Assembly: GCA_030345135.1 (NCBI GenBank)
Contig: CP128386.1
Coordinates: 2,073,261-2,137,260, forward strand
Direction: 5' to 3'
Source of the DNA: Chitinophagaceae bacterium DXS
GTDB taxonomy: Bacteria; Bacteroidota; Bacteroidia; Chitinophagales; Chitinophagaceae
DNA: 64,000 nt
Every line of letters starts with the position of its first letter. The first letter of the stretch is position 1. The notes below the pieces were generated by a model, which was not told the DNA's origin, did not search any database, and was given only the letters and a program-made list of their open reading frames with translations. Both the position numbers and the translations under genes were made by a program. Positions 28,141-37,268 of the stretch are shown piece by piece.

Positions 28141-29082
28141 CTATTTGTTTGTTAATAGCTCATTAACCATTTGTGATTGAAATTCGCGGAAACCAAGTGC
28201 TTCGGCATCTTTCTTAAACAAAGTAAATTGCTCGTCCGTCAAATTTTTCACCGGCAACCGGAACTGACCGCAATCCAGACCAACCAATTTCATATAGGCT
28301 TTTCCGGTAGCTATACCCCCGTACTTACCGAGCAGCGCAATCATATCAATTGACTGCTGTTGCTTTTTCCTGGCAGTTTCCATATCTCCGTTGTTATAAG
28401 CGTCTATCAACTCATGATATAACGGAGCAGCATAGTTGAAGGTGCTTCCCACCCCTCCTTTTGCGCCTACAGCCAGCGCCGCTAACAAATTTTCGTCTCT
28501 TCCCCAAAGCATGTCGTATTTATTTTCGCGGAAATTCAGGCAGGATAGAAAGTCCATAAAATCTTCATGTGTATACTTTATGCCTGCAAGATTCGGCAAC
28601 TGTCCATCAAGTTCCTCCAGTAAGGAGATCATTGGAAAATTAACCCCGGTCAACACAGGAATATGATAGTAATAAAAAGGCAGATCCGGCGCCGCACCCG
28701 CAACTGCAATGCATGAAGCAGCAAGCATTTGCACATTAGCAGGTCTGAAATAAAACGGAGCGGTAAACGCCACTGCATCTAATCCTATTTCCCTTGCGTG
28801 CTTTGTAAGCACTATTGCATCCGCTATGCACGTCCCACCCACAAGCGTAATCACCTTGAATGCCGCATCTCCTTTTGCGCAATCGGCCCAGGCATTTGCT
28901 ATGATCTTCTTCTCCTCTAACGTAAGAGAAACACCTTCTCCGGTTGAGCCGCAAATAAATGCGCCGGTATTTCCATTCGCTTTCAAAAAACGATAGTATG
29001 CAGGTATAAGTTCCGGGTTTATGCTTCCATCACTATGCATAGGCGTAAAGGGCGCCGCAATTAATCCTTCTAAATGTTCCAT
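28141..29082 (-). CDS. nanA: N-acetylneuraminate lyase
   Basis: A 313-residue class I aldolase of the DHDPS/NAL TIM-barrel family. The Schiff-base lysine is Lys169 in LAGIKYTHED, the catalytic tyrosine lies in YYYHIP (about 139), and the substrate carboxylate motif GSTGEG is at 45-50. It splits Neu5Ac into ManNAc and pyruvate. The neighbours (sialidase, acetylesterase, epimerase, mutarotase) make NAL far more likely than a dihydrodipicolinate synthase. Confidence 0.95.
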   Translation of the reverse strand: MEHLEGLIAAPFTPMHSDGSINPELIPAYYRFLKANGNTGAFICGSTGEGVSLTLEEKKIIANAWADCAKGDAAFKVITLVGGTCIADAIVLTKHAREIGLDAVAFTAPFYFRPANVQMLAASCIAVAGAAPDLPFYYYHIPVLTGVNFPMISLLEELDGQLPNLAGIKYTHEDFMDFLSCLNFRENKYDMLWGRDENLLAALAVGAKGGVGSTFNYAAPLYHELIDAYNNGDMETARKKQQQSIDMIALLGKYGGIATGKAYMKLVGLDCGQFRLPVKNLTDEQFTLFKKDAEALGFREFQSQMVNELLTNK

Positions 29083-29123
29083 CTAAATTGTTTTATTATT
29101 GATGCCGTTGAAATTCCTGATCA

Positions 29124-30659
29124 TTAAAACGTTGTATATCCCGGAGTTTGGGTCAAAAGCCTGTTGTTGATTAGCGAGTTCCGGTCTATCGGCCATAAAA
29201 GCTTGTACGATTGGGACGGCTGCAACGTTGTATGTTCGTAAACAAAATTATCACCCATTCTTCTTAAATCATACCAGCGTTTTCCTTCAAAGACAAATTC
29301 AAACAAACGTTCCTGCAAAATCGCTTCGCGTGGGTTTGCATCGATAGTTTGATTTGGGTATCCGTCAACAGCTGCATTGAAATTTGTACCATAAGCTCTC
29401 GCCCTCACTAAATTGATTTCTGTTGCAGGACTTTGTCCCAATGCAATTTTAGCTTCAGCTTTCAACAACAACAGATCAGCATAACGGTAAACAGGAAAAT
29501 CGTTTGTCATCTGCCTGTTACCCGCATTTTGTTCGCCCTGGTATTTGTTAGAGAAGCACCCTGCGATAGTGTAGTCAGTGCCAGTAAAGTTATATGCGCC
29601 CTGGATAGATGACCACTTTCGGCTGTCCCTGTCATTAAACATTCTGTAGGTTGAGGTCTTCACAGGCGCCCGCAACAATCCACCCCAGTTATCCGTAGTA
29701 ACTGTAAATTTCCGGCTGTTCAGCGAATCGTAATAATTGGCAATAAACCCGGTTTGAGGAACAAAAGAGTTCTGTACAAATCCCAGCGTTGCCTCATTTA
29801 GCTTATAACGCGATGCGAAGATAATTTCGTTATTTCCTTTATTATCTGTTGCAAAAACACTCGCATAAGAAGGCAATAAAGAAAGCGCTGTATTGTTTTG
29901 AATTTCATCCAAAGCATTTAACGCAGTAGTGGCATCATTTGCGCCGCCTCCGCGATAGCTCGTCCACAAATAAACTTCAGCCTTCAGCATTAATGTGGCA
30001 GGCTTAGACCAGAATGATTTTGTGTTTCTGAACGAATAGTCAGACGCAAAACTGGTTGCAGAACTGTCAATATCAGCTTTGATCAGCTTCATTACCTGCT
30101 CACTGGAATCTGCAGGCTTGTTCAGATTTCCTACGTTGATTGAAGTAACCGGATCAGTCTGTATCACCAGGTTTCCCCATGATCTGTACATCTGAAAATA
30201 GTAGAATGCGCGCATGCCGTACGCTTCACCCAAATAATAACTCTTGTTTGTTCCAGTAATTACATTTGTCGATTTGATCTTACTGATCAGCAGATTGATC
30301 TGATCAATATTGTAATAAAATCCTCCGTAATTATTTACCAGCGCGTTATCCAGATCAAGCGTTTGCAGCCACATGTGTTCAAGCCCCTGCGTGGCTTCTC
30401 CCGTAAAGGATGCACCGTTATTTCCCGGATCTGTACCAAAGATGTCTGCACGCATTTCGCCGAGATATTGCATGGACAAATTATCTGTTCTGAATCGTGC
30501 GTGAATGCCCGTTACAAAAGCATCAAACTGATCTGGAGTTTGCCAATAGTTTGCATCGCTTATGCTGCTCACCGGTGTCAGATCAAGCTGCTTGGAGCAG
30601 GATGTGATCAAAGCCATTAAGGTTGTTGCGTACAGCAACTTTATTAATCTATTTTTCAT
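29124..30659 (-). CDS. SusD-like surface glycan-binding lipoprotein (sialic acid locus)
   Basis: A 511-residue RagB/SusD protein. The lipoprotein signal ends LMALITSCSKQ with Cys21 as the lipid anchor. TPR-like helices with YYLGEAYGMRAFYYFQMYR and the C-terminal LQERLFEFVFEGKRWYDLRRM signature are visible. It caps the SusC channel and binds the sialylated ligand at the cell surface. The ATG at 30659 is preferred because it places the lipobox correctly; an upstream frame to 30707 overlaps susC. The gap to susC is 19 bp. Confidence 0.95.
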   Translation of the reverse strand: MKNRLIKLLYATTLMALITSCSKQLDLTPVSSISDANYWQTPDQFDAFVTGIHARFRTDNLSMQYLGEMRADIFGTDPGNNGASFTGEATQGLEHMWLQTLDLDNALVNNYGGFYYNIDQINLLISKIKSTNVITGTNKSYYLGEAYGMRAFYYFQMYRSWGNLVIQTDPVTSINVGNLNKPADSSEQVMKLIKADIDSSATSFASDYSFRNTKSFWSKPATLMLKAEVYLWTSYRGGGANDATTALNALDEIQNNTALSLLPSYASVFATDNKGNNEIIFASRYKLNEATLGFVQNSFVPQTGFIANYYDSLNSRKFTVTTDNWGGLLRAPVKTSTYRMFNDRDSRKWSSIQGAYNFTGTDYTIAGCFSNKYQGEQNAGNRQMTNDFPVYRYADLLLLKAEAKIALGQSPATEINLVRARAYGTNFNAAVDGYPNQTIDANPREAILQERLFEFVFEGKRWYDLRRMGDNFVYEHTTLQPSQSYKLLWPIDRNSLINNRLLTQTPGYTTF

Positions 30660-30678
30660 GAGTTGATTTATTATTGAT

Positions 30679-33600
30679 TTAGAATGAAACCTGCACGCCC
30701 AATACAAATGTTTTTGGTGTGGGATAAGAACCTACATACACACCCGTGATAGAGCTTGTTCCTTGCGCAACAGGAGGTTCAGGACTTGGTCCGCTGAATT
30801 TTGTTACATAGAACAAATTATTGGCGCTTACATAAACCCTTGCCTGGGAAAGTACTTTTGTATGTGCGAGTAACTGTCTTGCAAAATCGTATGAAAGTGT
30901 AATTTCCCTGCATGCCAGGTAATCTCCTTTCTCGTAAAAGCGAGAGTTATTACCGTTCAGCACAGCGTTTGCATTGTTACCTCTTGTATAATTTTGCTTA
31001 CTGCCCACCACCTGGTCCGCGTAATAAACTTTAGGAATATCTGTTTCTGTATGCTGTGGTGACCATGCACTTTTCTGCAGCGTTATGTAGTTGAATGTAC
31101 CCTGGTAGTTACCCAATGTTCTCGCAACAAGATCGTTGTAAATTGTATGTCCTAAAGCAAACTCAAATCTGCTGTATAATGTAAAGCCTTTGTAGCCAAA
31201 AGTTGTAGTGAAACCACCTGTCCATTTAGGATAAATATTACCGATATAAACCTGGTCACGCGAATCAATTGTATCATTGCCTTTTACATCCAGCCAGTTA
31301 ACATCACCAGGCGTGATGCGTCCACCGGAGCCTGCAGCCAGATTAGGTCCCGTAATTTTAGCAACTGCATCATAACGGTTGCCCGCTACAGCAGCAATCT
31401 CCTTATCATCTTTAAAAATTCCAACCTGTTTGTAGGCGTAAATATCGCCGATTGCAGATCCTTCCTGCAGGCCGCCCACATGCTTCAACTGCTTTGTGTG
31501 CTCATCCCATACGTCAAAACCACCCTGCCTGTTATTGGGTTGACCGTTTGCAGGTAGCTGCAATATCTTATTCTTAACAAAAGAGCCATTGGCACTCATG
31601 TTCCAGGTAAAACCGTTTGACAGGTTAAGTATGTTGGCATTCACATTAAACTCATAGCCTTTGTTCTGAAAGGTTCCATAGTTGGTTAATACAGAACTGA
31701 ATCCGGCATAGCTTGGCAGTGCCAAATTCGTAAGCAGGTTATAAGATCTTCTGTCGAAATAATCAAACATCACTGTAACCCTGTTATTCAATACGCTGAA
31801 GTCAACACCAATATCTGTTGTTTTACTTTTCTCCCATTCGAGGCTGGAATTTATAATACCTGTATTCAAAAATCCTGCGCTACCGTTATAGTTTCCCTGT
31901 GAACTGTAAACACCCTGCACATCATATGGTCCAATGCTGTTCTGGTTTACGTTGCCATTTTCGCCATAGCTTATACGTGGCTTAAATGTGTTAACGATTC
32001 TATCCAACCCCGCTTTTGTATAGAACTTTTCCTTGTGCATGTTCCATCCTGCAGACATACCCGGGAAAACGCCATAGCGATTAGCCGCCGCCAGGCTCGA
32101 AACACCGTCACGCCTGAACACCACAGTAAGCAAATACTTTTGCGCATAATCATAATTCAATCTTCCGAATGTTGAAAGAATAGCAAACTCCGAAGATGAA
32201 CTTGTATTGTTGCCAGCGGCAAAAAGTGTTGATGCATTTACTGTAGATATATTATCTGTTGCCGCTTTGGTACCCTGCACCTGCATGCCAAGGGATTTAA
32301 TATTATACGACTCAGCTCCAACCATAACATTGAAACCATGTTTTCCAAAATTTTTGGTATAGTTCAGGATGCCATTATATGTCTGCTGAAAGTTCCTTGA
32401 AAAAGCTGCAGTAGCAGTTCTTGTTGTATCTCCCGAAGGCGGATTACCAAACAACTGCGAATAGGTTTGAGTAAATTGAGTGAACGATTGGTTTACCGTT
32501 TCCTGTAAATAAATATTTCCGGAAGCCTTGAAAAACAAACCAGGCAGAATGTCCCATTTAACAGATGCATTTGCCGCAATGCGATTCACTTCATTGCTTC
32601 TTTTATATTTACCTAACCAGTAAAGGGGATTACCATCGCTGATGCTGTTTCCCGGATTGGGTTTTGTTTTAGCAGAATCCAGCCAGGGATTAAAAGTTGG
32701 CCACAATGCCATTGATCTGTATAGTGTATTTGCATCCGAAGCTAATGCACCAATTTGCGAAGAAGTAGAGAGTGTTACACCGGTTGCAACTTCCACATTT
32801 GGTTTTATTTTGTAGGAGCCACTTAAATCACCTGAATATCTCTTATAGCTTGAGCCTACAATCACACCATCTTCATTGTAATAATCGAAGCTGGCGAAAT
32901 AGCGACCTCTATCATTACCTCCGGTCACATTTACGTAGTGATCTTGCGTGTAAGTGTTTCTGAATACCAGGTTTTCAATTTCTTTACCATGATCTTTAAA
33001 AATAATCGTTCCTCCATAGGGATCACCAACCGTATCCCAGCCCATCGAAAGCAAATTTGAATTATCCGGTGTATACGCTCTTATATCGAAAGAAGCAAGA
33101 TTGGCTGCATCGGTAAGCAAGCCATATCCTCTGGAGCCATTTACTGCATTTAAGGTTCTGCCTGCATTCAGATTGCCTAAACGATTGTAGTAGATATAAT
33201 CTTTCGCATTCATGTACTCGTAGCCATCTCTTCTTTTGTTATACCCTCCGGTGAATTTATACGAGATCTGTGCAGCGCCGGCTTTACCCTGTTTAGTTGT
33301 AATAAGAATTACACCATTACTTGCCCGGGCGCCGTAAATAGCCGTGGAAGCGGCATCTTTCAACACTTCAATGGAAGCGATATCTTCCGCAGCGATGTCA
33401 TTAAACGGACGGATAACACCATCAACAACCACCAGCGGAGCACCGGGACTATTAATAGAAGCCCCACCCCGTAACAGAATTAAAGGAGCAGCTCCGGGAG
33501 CGCCACTTGCGTTTACCACCTGCAAACCGGGAACAGTACCCTGGAGTGCACCTCCCACGTTTGCGCGCGGTGCATTTTGCAGAACAGCGTTATCAAGTTT

Positions 33601-33981
33601 GGCAATTGAACTGGTTACATTACGCCTTGATTGGGTGCCATAACCAACAACAACCACTTCATCCAGTTTAGCATCCTGCTGGCTCAGACTGATAGAAAAG
33701 GAAGTCTTGCCAGCCACCGGCGTCTCCTTTTTTACATAGCCTACATAACTAATGACGAGGATGTCATCATCGGATGCCTGAATGGTGAAGGATCCATCAG
33801 GACCAGTTTCGACGGTGGTCAATTTTCCTTTAACGTTAACATTTGCTCCTTGAAGCGGCGCGGAGCCATTTTCAGATAGCACTTTACCGGTTACTTTCCC
33901 GGTTTGTGCTTTCGCCTGTAACACAAAAAGTGAACAGCTTAAAGTGAGTAGAATTAAAAAACAAGCAAGTTTGTTAGCCAT
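30679..33981 (-). CDS. SusC-like TonB-dependent outer-membrane transporter (sialic acid locus)
   Basis: A 1100-residue protein. It has a signal peptide (about 1-25), a carboxypeptidase-regulatory domain (about 28-104, GKVTGKVLSENGSAPLQGANV), the DEVVVVGYG linker, a plug domain with IEVLKDAASTAIYGARASNG, and a long beta-barrel ending in the aromatic TFVLGVQVSF. It imports oligosaccharides across the outer membrane with TonB energy. It is the first gene of the sialic acid operon, expressed from its own promoter and operator. Confidence 0.96.
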   Translation of the reverse strand: MANKLACFLILLTLSCSLFVLQAKAQTGKVTGKVLSENGSAPLQGANVNVKGKLTTVETGPDGSFTIQASDDDILVISYVGYVKKETPVAGKTSFSISLSQQDAKLDEVVVVGYGTQSRRNVTSSIAKLDNAVLQNAPRANVGGALQGTVPGLQVVNASGAPGAAPLILLRGGASINSPGAPLVVVDGVIRPFNDIAAEDIASIEVLKDAASTAIYGARASNGVILITTKQGKAGAAQISYKFTGGYNKRRDGYEYMNAKDYIYYNRLGNLNAGRTLNAVNGSRGYGLLTDAANLASFDIRAYTPDNSNLLSMGWDTVGDPYGGTIIFKDHGKEIENLVFRNTYTQDHYVNVTGGNDRGRYFASFDYYNEDGVIVGSSYKRYSGDLSGSYKIKPNVEVATGVTLSTSSQIGALASDANTLYRSMALWPTFNPWLDSAKTKPNPGNSISDGNPLYWLGKYKRSNEVNRIAANASVKWDILPGLFFKASGNIYLQETVNQSFTQFTQTYSQLFGNPPSGDTTRTATAAFSRNFQQTYNGILNYTKNFGKHGFNVMVGAESYNIKSLGMQVQGTKAATDNISTVNASTLFAAGNNTSSSSEFAILSTFGRLNYDYAQKYLLTVVFRRDGVSSLAAANRYGVFPGMSAGWNMHKEKFYTKAGLDRIVNTFKPRISYGENGNVNQNSIGPYDVQGVYSSQGNYNGSAGFLNTGIINSSLEWEKSKTTDIGVDFSVLNNRVTVMFDYFDRRSYNLLTNLALPSYAGFSSVLTNYGTFQNKGYEFNVNANILNLSNGFTWNMSANGSFVKNKILQLPANGQPNNRQGGFDVWDEHTKQLKHVGGLQEGSAIGDIYAYKQVGIFKDDKEIAAVAGNRYDAVAKITGPNLAAGSGGRITPGDVNWLDVKGNDTIDSRDQVYIGNIYPKWTGGFTTTFGYKGFTLYSRFEFALGHTIYNDLVARTLGNYQGTFNYITLQKSAWSPQHTETDIPKVYYADQVVGSKQNYTRGNNANAVLNGNNSRFYEKGDYLACREITLSYDFARQLLAHTKVLSQARVYVSANNLFYVTKFSGPSPEPPVAQGTSSITGVYVGSYPTPKTFVLGVQVSF

Positions 33982-33991
33982 GGCTTAAAAT

Positions 33992-34012
33992 TTATTATGT
34001 ATGACATAATAA
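33992..34012. promoter_or_regulatory. Palindromic operator, probable GntR/FadR-type site
   Basis: TTATTATGT and ACATAATAA are perfect 9-bp arms around ATG, so the centre reads GT-ATG-AC. The FadR subfamily typically recognises a GT-N3-AC core. The site overlaps the -7 element of susC and lies between it and the susC start, a good place for repression by the divergent GntR protein. Confidence 0.6.
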
Positions 34013-34040
34013 AGGTAGAAGTAAAATTAACTTGACCAAA
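34010..34040 (-). promoter_or_regulatory. Promoter of the susC-led sialic acid operon
   Basis: Minus strand: TTTG at 34040-34037, a 19-bp spacer, and TACCTTTA at 34017-34010. This matches the Bacteroidota TTTG-N19-TAnnTTTG arrangement with one mismatch in the last base. The -7 element overlaps the palindromic operator. Confidence 0.6.
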
Positions 34041-34104
34041 TAATTTTTAGTGATTTTTCTTAAATTATTGCGAGACAAGTGATTTCCAGTGATTTGAAAA
34101 AATA

Positions 34105-34134
34105 TTGAAATTGTAATCTGTTTATCTACTTTTG
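34105..34134 (+). promoter_or_regulatory. Promoter of the GntR-family gene
   Basis: TTG at 34105-34107, a 19-bp spacer, and TACTTTTG at 34127-34134 fit the Bacteroidota consensus. The ATG follows 19 nt later at 34154. It is divergent from the susC promoter. Confidence 0.6.
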
Positions 34135-34153
34135 CTTTAAGTAATACATATCT

Positions 34154-34861
34154 ATGGAGATTGAAGAGATCAAGAAGAGTTTTAAATCTATCGACACCAG
34201 TTCTTTGGTCGATAAAGTAGAGGCAAACCTTGTGGCTTTATTGCAGGAAAGAAAGCTAAAAGTGGGTGATTCAATTCCGAAGGAGCTTGAATTGGCTGAA
34301 ACGCTTGGCGTGAGCCGGACGGTTATAAGAGAAGCTTTGCTAAGGCTTAAGGTGATGGGGTTGATAGAATCTAAAAAGAAGAAAGGTGCCGTTATTACCA
34401 GCCCTGATCTTTTTGGCGTGATGAGTAAGAGTATGAACCCGCATATTCTTGACCAGGAGACCTTGAAGGAAATGTTTGAAATAAGGCTTGTGCTGGAAAT
34501 TGGTATGGCCGATTTCATTTTTCAGCGCATTACAAGAAAGGATATTGAGGACCTGAAAGAAATTGTGCGCAATGAACCTCCTGCAACGCAGTATCACTTA
34601 TTCAATATTGAACATGAAATTGCTTTTCATGGTAAACTGTATGAAATAACAGGCAACAATACCATGAAGAAATTCCAGAAAATGCTTCTACCTATTTTTG
34701 ACTATGTGCACCACAGCGGGCTGTTAAAAAAACCGGGGAGCTTAAAAAAATTCGTATCCCACAAAGGACTGGTTGATATTATTGAAGATGGATCGCCTGA
34801 ATTATTCAGAAACGCAATGAGAAACCATTTGGAGAATCATTTTGCGCGGCTGTTTGAATGA
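34154..34861 (+). CDS. GntR-family (FadR/FCD subfamily) transcriptional regulator
   Basis: A 235-residue regulator. The winged helix-turn-helix spans about 36-78 (PKELELAETLGVSRTVIREAL) and an FCD all-helical ligand domain follows, with metal-ligand-like histidines in FNIEHEIAFHGKLYEITGN and a C-terminal RNHLENHF. It is divergent from the sialic acid operon with a matching palindrome between them, so it is the likely repressor (NanR-like role). The ligand would be Neu5Ac or ManNAc by analogy; this is inferred. Confidence 0.92.
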   Translation: MEIEEIKKSFKSIDTSSLVDKVEANLVALLQERKLKVGDSIPKELELAETLGVSRTVIREALLRLKVMGLIESKKKKGAVITSPDLFGVMSKSMNPHILDQETLKEMFEIRLVLEIGMADFIFQRITRKDIEDLKEIVRNEPPATQYHLFNIEHEIAFHGKLYEITGNNTMKKFQKMLLPIFDYVHHSGLLKKPGSLKKFVSHKGLVDIIEDGSPELFRNAMRNHLENHFARLFE

Positions 34862-35165
34862 GTTGTATGTTCTAAGTTATACGTAGTACGTTTCTCTCGG
34901 AGTGGAGCGCGGTGGAATAATTTAAAAGTAAAAAATGAACAGCGTGATAAACGGCATTTCCGTTTCCGGCAATTCGCCCGTCCGTACGACCGCATCCGGG
35001 CGGATGTTTGCCTTGATCTTTTCCTACCCGACTAGTCATTCAGGCGGGGGTTCTTTTGGATCAAGCCGAAAGAACGTAAAAAGAGAAGATAAAATATTCA
35101 GTTCGGGAAGGTACACGTTTACTGATGATTGCATCCCAATAAAGCTCACGAACATCATACCGGAT
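34862..35165. other. Gap with hairpin-rich, GC-richer segment
   Basis: No credible gene. From about 34950 to 35080 the DNA is more GC-rich than its surroundings and contains several inverted repeats: CGCCCG (34975-34980) with CGGGCG (34997-35002), and GTTCTTTTGG with CCGAAAGAAC (35050-35075, 10-bp stem with one G-T pair and a 6-nt loop). A 92-codon frame crossing this (34935-35213) shows no family likeness. Confidence 0.5.
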
Positions 35166-36026
35166 CTAAAACCCGCTGAAAATCTTTTCAGCCATTTCAA
35201 GGCTTGTGTTTAAAGCTGTATGATTTATAGATCCCAACATTTGTTTTTCTTCAAACAATCGGATTAAGTACGCTGTATCAATATTCCCAACTAATTCATC
35301 TTGAGCAAACGGACATCCTCCAATACCTTTTAGTGCACCCTCAAATCTTGTACAGCCCGCAGCTATTGCAGCATCAATTTTTGTTGCACGGTTATCCATT
35401 CGCGAATGCAGATGAACACTAAACTTTACATGTTTGTACGCAGGCAACAAGGCATTTAATGCCCCTGTAATTTGATCCGGCATCGCCAATCCAACAGTAT
35501 CAGCCAGGGAAATAAATTCAACATCCCTTGCCACCATTTCATCAGCCCATTTAAATAAGATCTCCTCATTATAGGGATCTCCATAAGGATTTCCAAATCC
35601 CATACTGAGGTAAACAACAAGCGTTTTATTATTCTTTACACAGAGCTCCTGGATCTCTTCAATGGTAGTTACACTTTTCCCGATTGAACTATTGGTATTT
35701 CTTAACTGAAATGTGGGTGAAATGGAGAAAGGAAATCCAAGATACGTTATGTGCTCAAATTCGGCCGCTGCTGAAGCTCCGCGAAGATTTGCAACAATGG
35801 CCAGCAGTTTGGTTCTGCTGCCTGCCAGATCAAGCCCCTGCAACACGGCCTCCGTATCAGCCATTTGAGGTACGGCTTTCGGGGAAACAAAACTACCGAA
35901 ATCAAGCACATCAAAACCAACCTTAAGCAGGCTATTCAGATAAGCTATTTTTTCAGCAGTATCAATGATGCGTGGCCACCCTTGCATTGCATCTCTTGAA
36001 CATTCAACAAGCTCAATAGTAGGCAT
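35166..36026 (-). CDS. HMG-CoA lyase-like (DRE-TIM metallolyase) protein
   Basis: A 286-residue TIM-barrel lyase. The start has ECSRDAMQGW where HMG-CoA lyases have E-x-x-R-D-G-x-Q, metal ligands appear as SVHLHSR, and the C-terminal loop GALKGIGGCPFAQ matches the HMGL Cys-loop. Such enzymes split 3-hydroxy-3-methyl acyl-CoAs or related aldol adducts. The ATG at 36026 (MPTIELVE) is chosen; one at 36032 is equally possible. Either way the gene overlaps the stop of the upstream HTH gene (36013), so the two are coupled. No mevalonate or leucine degradation genes are adjacent. Confidence 0.8.
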   Translation of the reverse strand: MPTIELVECSRDAMQGWPRIIDTAEKIAYLNSLLKVGFDVLDFGSFVSPKAVPQMADTEAVLQGLDLAGSRTKLLAIVANLRGASAAAEFEHITYLGFPFSISPTFQLRNTNSSIGKSVTTIEEIQELCVKNNKTLVVYLSMGFGNPYGDPYNEEILFKWADEMVARDVEFISLADTVGLAMPDQITGALNALLPAYKHVKFSVHLHSRMDNRATKIDAAIAAGCTRFEGALKGIGGCPFAQDELVGNIDTAYLIRLFEEKQMLGSINHTALNTSLEMAEKIFSGF

Positions 36027-37026
36027 AACCATTCCTTGCGTTTTTATCGTAAAGCGTCTTACGCAAGGTATTAAAAAAATGTTGATGAGCATCCGGACTA
36101 AGCGTATCCAGCCTTATAGATGCATTTATCACATGCTCAATACTATTCTTTGTATATTTTACAAAATAATCATCACTGGTAAATGCATAGTTAATGATGT
36201 TGTGCTGCAAGCCGACGATTCTAAGATCGTCCGCTTCTACCAGGAGCATGTCGCTTAAAGGCAAATCGTAATTGATATACATCAGGCATTCAGCTTCGTT
36301 TTTTTCGCTTATCGTTTTGGTTGATACAGTCTTGGATTTTTTCAATGACTGATTTTCCAAAAGATCAATCAATCCTGCCATACTATCTCTTACTGCATTC
36401 AAATCACTGTCTGAAGCAAACAACCCTTTCGCAATGCAATACTCCATTTGATTAAGCGTATGATCCATAAAACCGGCATTCCATATTTCACGGGATGGAA
36501 TAAGTGAGTATGCATCGGCCATTTTATCCAACTCCAGGCCTAGAGAGTTTCCATAAGCAGATACTCTGAATTTTGCTTCACCCGGTTCGGTTCCGTTCAT
36601 TAATTTCTTTTCAAGCAGATAGCATTGAAAGGCAGCTAATGGCAAAAAGTTACAGCTGTACAAAAAAGGTATATCGTTGAAATAACCAGTGATTTCTTTT
36701 TTGTAGGAATGTAATACGATCGATAAATGCTCATTCAGACTCCTGAAAGTTTTCCTGATATCCATTTTATTTTTTTCCAGCAGATCGCCAAAAAAGAAAT
36801 AAGTATCGGACGGCAATTGAAAAAACTGATCGAGCGAAATCTTAAAGTGGGAAACGAGTAACTGAATTTCATCAAAGCGCAGTGTTTTTTCACCTCGTAT
36901 GCGGCGATAAGCGCTATCGCTGCTGATGTTAAGCAATTGAGCTATCTCATGTACCAGTGACATATGGGCAGGTAACCGTTCTTTAATAAGTTTAAAGAAA
37001 CCGGTTTGCAATTCTAAAGCTTGCAT
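36013..37026 (-). CDS. Helix-turn-helix regulator with large C-terminal domain
   Basis: A 337-residue protein. An XRE-like helix-turn-helix (about 22-65; HEIAQLLNISSDSAYRRIRG) is followed by a long helical region of unknown function. This type occurs in Bacteroidota and looks like a one-component regulator. The ATG at 37026 is used, as the upstream frame start is a TTG. It overlaps the HMGL-like gene start by 14 bp, implying joint expression. The 235-bp upstream gap to rlmB is AT-rich with no strong promoter match. Confidence 0.75.
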   Translation of the reverse strand: MQALELQTGFFKLIKERLPAHMSLVHEIAQLLNISSDSAYRRIRGEKTLRFDEIQLLVSHFKISLDQFFQLPSDTYFFFGDLLEKNKMDIRKTFRSLNEHLSIVLHSYKKEITGYFNDIPFLYSCNFLPLAAFQCYLLEKKLMNGTEPGEAKFRVSAYGNSLGLELDKMADAYSLIPSREIWNAGFMDHTLNQMEYCIAKGLFASDSDLNAVRDSMAGLIDLLENQSLKKSKTVSTKTISEKNEAECLMYINYDLPLSDMLLVEADDLRIVGLQHNIINYAFTSDDYFVKYTKNSIEHVINASIRLDTLSPDAHQHFFNTLRKTLYDKNARNGYAYY

Positions 37027-37268
37027 GGGCAACGGATTAATATCTGGGTCAAAATCCTGGTTATTTTAAAGGCCTCCAACTACCTGCGCAAATAACCCTG
37101 GAATAAAATACGGCTAACAATATTGAAATATAATTAAAAGATTATATCGGAAATAATTCTTTTACAGCCAAAGTCACAATTTCATTTTTTTAAACTGTAA
37201 TGCGCTATTAATCAACTGACATTAATATTAGTTTAATAAAGATTTAAGCATAGCAGGATATAATAGGT

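Noticed and set aside
34935-35213. 92-codon frame on the plus strand
   Set aside because: It crosses a hairpin-rich segment and the end of the lyase gene; there is no family likeness.
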